Part shown: in pieces, positions 60,003 to 64,000 of the stretch
Numbering within the stretch: the first letter of the stretch is position 1
Layout: the number at the start of each line of letters is the position of its first letter
Assembly (NCBI GenBank): GCA_963082875.1
Contig: OY720098.1
Location: 744,001-808,000, forward strand
From: Corella eumyota
Lineage: Eukaryota; Chordata; Ascidiacea; Phlebobranchia; Corellidae
Direction: 5' to 3'
Length of the DNA: 64,000 bases
Notes under the pieces: generated by a model
Databases searched by the model: none
The model's input: the letters and a program-made list of their open reading frames with translations, nothing else
Told to the model about the DNA's origin: nothing
Program-made: the position numbers and the translations under genes

Positions 60003-60133
60003 ACAAACCTTTAATAAGCTTTGTATTCCATGACTGCATCCAACAATGCAGAACAACGGGGGCGCTGTGATCCTCTATTTGTGACCTCATGACCTCTTGA
60101 ACAGAGGCTTCATTAAACCCCATTCCTGGTGAA
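60003..60133 (-). CDS. Isolated exon-like open block, unknown
   Basis: Preceded on the minus strand by a TTTTTTCACCAG acceptor. It reads GMGFNEASVQEVMRSQIEDH, then SAPVVLHCWMQSWNTKLIK, and ends at a GTTTG donor. Composition is more protein-like and GC-richer than the surroundings. MGFNEASVQEVM could be UBA-like, but I do not recognise the protein and no partner exons were found. It could be a remnant or an alternative exon of a neighbouring gene. Confidence 0.3.
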
Positions 60134-60505
60134 AAAATAAAAAAAATTTTAATAAAAAAATGTAAAAATAGACCTGAAAGAAAAAACTATTGTAAAGACA
60201 CTTAAAAAAATTATGGCTGAAAAAAAAGATTGGCATGTAGAGTAGTTTGTTAGCTAAAGTGTCAAGTTAGGAAGATTTAAAATATTTAACATAAAAAACC
60301 AGGCTAACATATTTTTTGGTGTGACGTAGAGAGTACCAAGAAGCGTAGTGGATATATACAAGCTAGTACTTTATACGTCATCGCAAACAGGGATTTTCTT
60401 TTTTTTAAATTAATTTTTTTTTAAAGTTGTGTAACTTAAAAAGTAGGTGAAATTATTTAAAGTTAAATAAATTTTTGTGTTCAGTGACATCAACTTTATT
60501 AATGT

Positions 60506-60990
60506 TTGAGTATAAAAATATCGCTAATGCAAATATTTAAACTTAACAACAAAAGTTATTCAATGGGCCACAATGTAAATAAATTAAGTTTTTATGGTAC
60601 CTTGAGTATAAAAATATCGCTAATGCAAATTTTTAAACTTAACAACAGAAGTTATTCAATGGGCCACAATGTAAATAAATTAAGTTTTTATGGTACCTTG
60701 AGTATAAAAATATCGCTAATGCAAATTTTTAAACTTAACAACAGAAGTTATTCAATGGGCCACAATGTAAATAAATTAAGTTTTTATGGTACCTTGAGTA
60801 TAAAAATATCGCTAATGCAAATTTTTAAACTTAACAACAGAAGTTATTCAATGGGCCACAATGTAAATAAATTAAGTTTTTATGGTACCTTGAGTATAAA
60901 AATATCGCTAATGCAAATTTTTAAACTTAACGACAGAAGTTATTCAATGGGCCACAATGTAATTAAATTAAGTTTTTATCGTACCTTTTC
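60506..60990 (+). repeat. 96-bp tandem repeat, open in one frame
   Basis: Five copies of a 96-bp unit (GAGTATAAAAATATCGCTAA, GCAAATTTTTAAACTTAACA, CATGGGCC-type centre, TTTTTATGGTACCTT). As 96 is divisible by three, one frame is open throughout and repeats SIKISLMQIFKLNNRSYSMG and HNVNKLSFYGTL. Only a few substitutions separate units. No splice or translation-start context argues for a gene. Confidence 0.85.
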
Positions 60991-60994
60991 AGAT

Positions 60995-61660
60995 TAAAAA
61001 TATTTTAACATATTTATTGCTACAAAAACAAGAAAGTTTCTCTTGTTGATCATCAATGTGCTGTTTGATTCTAGAGTTAATTAATTTAGCTAGTATTTTA
61101 TAGTCTGCATTTAATAGGGTTATAGGTCTATAGTTTATGGCAAAAAGAGTATCTTTGTTCGGTTTAACTATTAAGGTAACCACACCTTGACATTGTGATT
61201 CACTTAAAGTGCCGGTGGCCTGCGAATATTTATAACATTTAAGTGATGGGTCCTACACGCTGACCAAAATTTTGAATAAAATTCAATAGGAAACCCATCA
61301 GGGCCATGGGGATTTGTTTGTTTTCATACTTTTTATACTTTTATGGCACTCATTTTTACTTATAGGAGACTCGGTGGTTGTTATTTCGGCATTTGATAAC
61401 TTCGGCAGATTAAGATTTATTAAAAAGTGTCTTATTTTATCTTGTAGACATATATCTTTTTTACAAGCAAAAAGGTTTTTATAAAATAGTTTATTTAAAT
61501 TAGAATGTTGGTCGGTTGAAATGAAATTTTAAACTTTTAATTAGTTAATGATTTTACTTAGGCCGTGCGACCATTTTATTTCGCCACCATATTCTATTTG
61601 CCACACAGTTTTTGATCTTGAAGTGTACAGTTGGTTTCTTGCAAACATGCGATATGGACT
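60995..61660 (-). mobile_element. LINE fragment (non-LTR reverse transcriptase and endonuclease remnants)
   Basis: On the minus strand, VVTLIVKPNKDTLFAINYRP then ITLLNADYKILAKLINSRIK is the conserved start of a non-LTR reverse transcriptase, closest in pattern to L1/Tx1-type elements. Upstream, NPHGPDGFPIEFYSKFW matches the preceding GPDGFPxEFY motif in another frame. Further upstream, at about 61600-61660, VHIACLQETNCTLQDQK matches the LQET motif of AP-type endonucleases. The parts are in different frames with the intervening DNA shortened, so this is a dead, internally deleted copy. Confidence 0.8.
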
Positions 61661-61814
61661 TTTTTATCAATAAGTAAACCCATACAAAATAAATAGTTAA
61701 ACTTAATATCTAAAGACTGAGGTAATATCGTTTTATGCCTTCCTCAATATCATGCTCATACTCAAATCCACATGAGCAAACATATTGGTTTGAGTTACTT
61801 ATGTTAATTGTCGA

Positions 61815-61990
61815 GTGTTCAAAATAGATAAAGAAATGTGACTCTATAGCGCCATGTAGCGACTTCAATATTACAGAATAAAGTTAAATAATTGTCAAAA
61901 TAGATAAAGAAATGTGACTCTATAGCGCCATGTAGCGACTTCAATATTACAGAACAAAGTTAAATAATTGTTAAAATAGATAAAAAAAAA
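61815..61990. repeat. 76-bp satellite, second locus
   Basis: Just over two units of the 54934-55820 satellite (CTATAGCGCCATGTAGCGAC twice), followed by the same decayed last unit and GCTACTCTATAGCGTGACAT junction as the main array. Confidence 0.9.
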
Positions 61991-63495
61991 TGCTACTCTA
62001 TAGCGTGACATCGAGATAATATTTGTTTTAAAATTATATTTATATTTTAAAGATTTTTTTTACAAGTACATTTTTAATTTTGATTTTTTTTTTAAATATA
62101 TAAAATGACGTTGTCAACAATTAATAAAATATATTTTTTTTAATGAAGACTAAAATGTTTAAAATTTAAGAAAAAATAACAATTTCAAGAAAAATACTTA
62201 TATATTACCATTTATCTGTTATTTTATTCAGGCATTTCAAATAAGACTAGTTCTAAAAAGTTCTCAAAATTTACAAAATTTAATTAAAAATAAAAAATAT
62301 TTTCTTACATTTTCAGCGAATGTGCAGCAGCAGTTTTCATAAAAGAATTCACATTGATAACCTTATATATTTTTTTAAACATTTCTTTGTGCTTTTGAAA
62401 GTATACAACTATATAACATAAAATGCAAAACCCTTTCTGAAATTTACTTTAAATCAAATCTATAAAAAGTAAACACTAGGAACAAAGTTTTAACCGACTG
62501 TTGCTTGCTCAAACATGCTCAAACAAAGTCTATCTGTGATATCTTGGTATTGCTATTCACTTATGTTGGCATAATAAAAAAAGGGAGCAATGGCGGGTGC
62601 ACAGCTCATAAATATCTTTAGAGCTTGTGTTTACTTACCGATTTGATTTTTCTGTGTTTGCATTTCAGAAAACGGTCAAAATAATGTTCAACTATTAATA
62701 GGTTTTCATGTTATTTTACAACATTTGTTTTAACAATATTTAGTTTTTCAATTCTTAATTTTGAATTTACGATTAATATAACAGTAAATGTAGTCAAACT
62801 AAATATTAATACTTTTCAATGTAACTGTTTTTATATTAAAATAAGATTAATTAATATTTATTTAGTTTGTAACATTTTTTTTAAATATAGGTGTGTTACA
62901 TTCTTCTTTTAATAAGATTAGTTTTCTGCGAACTGTGTTAAAGTGATGTTGAAAAACGGTCTCCCAATAAACTATTTGCTTTTAGGCCTATAGTTTTGGT
63001 TAAATGCATTTTTTTTACTTACTTGAACAAACTTTGATTAGATATTTGCCAAGCCTAAACTCACCGTTAATGTTTAATTTAAATTTGAACAAAGTTGATC
63101 ACAATTTTCGTTAAAGTTGTTTTTATAAATATGTGTGACGTAATAATGTTAGTTGTTTTATAATGTTATAAACAACCCTTTAATTATTAATTAAACTTAA
63201 CAAAGTTAAACTTATTTACATAAAGAGTAACTTCCGTGGTGCAATAACTTTAACATGATTAGAATGAATATATATTTTATTAATTATTAAAAAAAAATAA
63301 TGAATGCCTTAATTTAGTAAATTTCAACTGAAATATAACTTTATAAAAACAATTTAAAAACAAACAAAAGGGAATCCAATTTATTGTTTATATACTGTAT
63401 GACTTTTATTAACATATCACTTGATTTAAATTTACATTTTATTTATTTATATTTATTGTTTACAGAAGTTTGGTCAAGGAAAATAAGGATGGCCA
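61985..63495 (-). repeat. Duplicated first-exon module, distal copy
   Basis: Counterpart of 55785-57480, about 6.2 kb away, in the same orientation. It extends from the satellite edge to the 14-bp minisatellite. Confidence 0.85.
62309..62382 (-). CDS. Candidate first coding exon of the BIR gene (distal copy)
   Basis: Same 74-bp open block as 56135-56208, with ATG, reading frame, GTAAG donor and phase all kept. It could serve as an alternative distal first exon or belong to a partial duplicate of the gene. Confidence 0.3.
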
Positions 63496-63509
63496 GACAT
63501 TTGAACCAC

Positions 63510-64000
63510 TTTTATTTAAACCCCTTACATTTAAACCCCTTACATTTAAACCCCTTACATTTAAACCATTTACATTTAAACCCCTAACATTTTAAGCCCT
63601 AACATTTTAACCCCTAACATTTTAACCCCTAACATTTAACCCCCCTTACATTTAAACCCCTTACATTTAAACCATTTACATTTAAACCATTTACATTTAA
63701 ACCCCTAACATTTTAAGCCCTAACATTTTAACCCCTAACATTTTAACCCCTAACATTTTAACCCCTAACATTTAAACCCCTTACATTTAAACCCCTTACA
63801 TTTAAACCATTTACATTTAAACCCCTAACATTTTAAGCCCTAACATTTTAACCCCTAACATTTTAACCCCTTACATTTAAACCCCAAACATTTAAATCCC
63901 TTACATTTACACCCCTAACATTTAAACCCCTAACATTTAAACCCCTAACATTTAAACCCTTTTCATTTAAACCCCTAACATTTAAACCCCTTACATTTAA
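63510..64000. repeat. Minisatellite of about 13-14 bp, continuing off the window
   Basis: More than 30 copies of TTACATTTAAACCCC / AACATTTTAACCCCT variants in higher-order blocks (an ACATTTAAACCATTTACATT motif recurs). Open at the window end. The open frame from 63384 is only the repeat in translation (HLNPLHLNP). Confidence 0.9.

Noticed and set aside
63384-63587. Frame ending HLNPLHLNPLHLNP
   Set aside because: It runs into the 14-bp minisatellite and its repetitive end is an artefact.
57494-64000. Telomere repeat, because of CCCCTAA words
   Set aside because: The unit is 13-14 bp with ACATTT spacers and irregular variants, not a 6-bp telomere repeat, and lies inside a duplicated composite unit.

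Overview
The window is eukaryotic nuclear DNA, very AT-rich, with compact multi-exon genes, short introns bounded by GT/AG, many tRNA-derived SINEs, small inverted-repeat DNA transposons and minisatellites. Protein similarity is to chordates (WDSUB1, PDZK1IP1/MAP17, a B3GNT-type glycosyltransferase, TMEM86/YhhN, a BIR-domain IAP, arylamine N-acetyltransferases). Gene compactness, the SINE type and the base composition fit an ascidian tunicate, most likely Ciona. The species is an inference. Gene models below were spliced by eye from reading frame, splice signals and phase agreement.

Layout. 1-6122 (minus): a secreted trefoil-domain protein with glycine/leucine- and asparagine-rich low-complexity exons, open at the left edge. 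9578-10778 (minus): a complete five-exon MAP17-like single-pass membrane protein ending in a PDZ ligand. 12610-30172: a tandem array of arylamine N-acetyltransferase (NAT) genes, with six intact plus-strand copies, one intact divergent minus-strand copy and two broken copies. Related small inverted-repeat elements lie in the array. 33297-39025 (minus): a complete four-exon family-31 glycosyltransferase, with a hAT-like element in its first intron and a SINE that was itself split by a second element. 40558-43861 (plus): a six- or seven-exon YhhN/TMEM86-like polytopic membrane protein. 44675-50709 (minus): a complete 15-exon WDSUB1 (WD40 + SAM + U-box). 52551-54597 (minus): a one-BIR IAP-like protein without a RING. 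54600-64000: a repeat-rich area in which the promoter/first-exon region of the BIR gene appears three times, with a 76-bp satellite, a 14-bp minisatellite, a 96-bp repeat that is open in one frame, and LINE remnants.

The genes are independent neighbours rather than an operon. The NAT array is the one functional cluster. Its copies keep the Cys70-His107-Asp122 triad and long near-identical blocks, but differ around the acceptor pocket, and most carry a palindromic CRE-type site upstream. The most unusual structural signals are this array and the triplicated first-exon module of the BIR gene.
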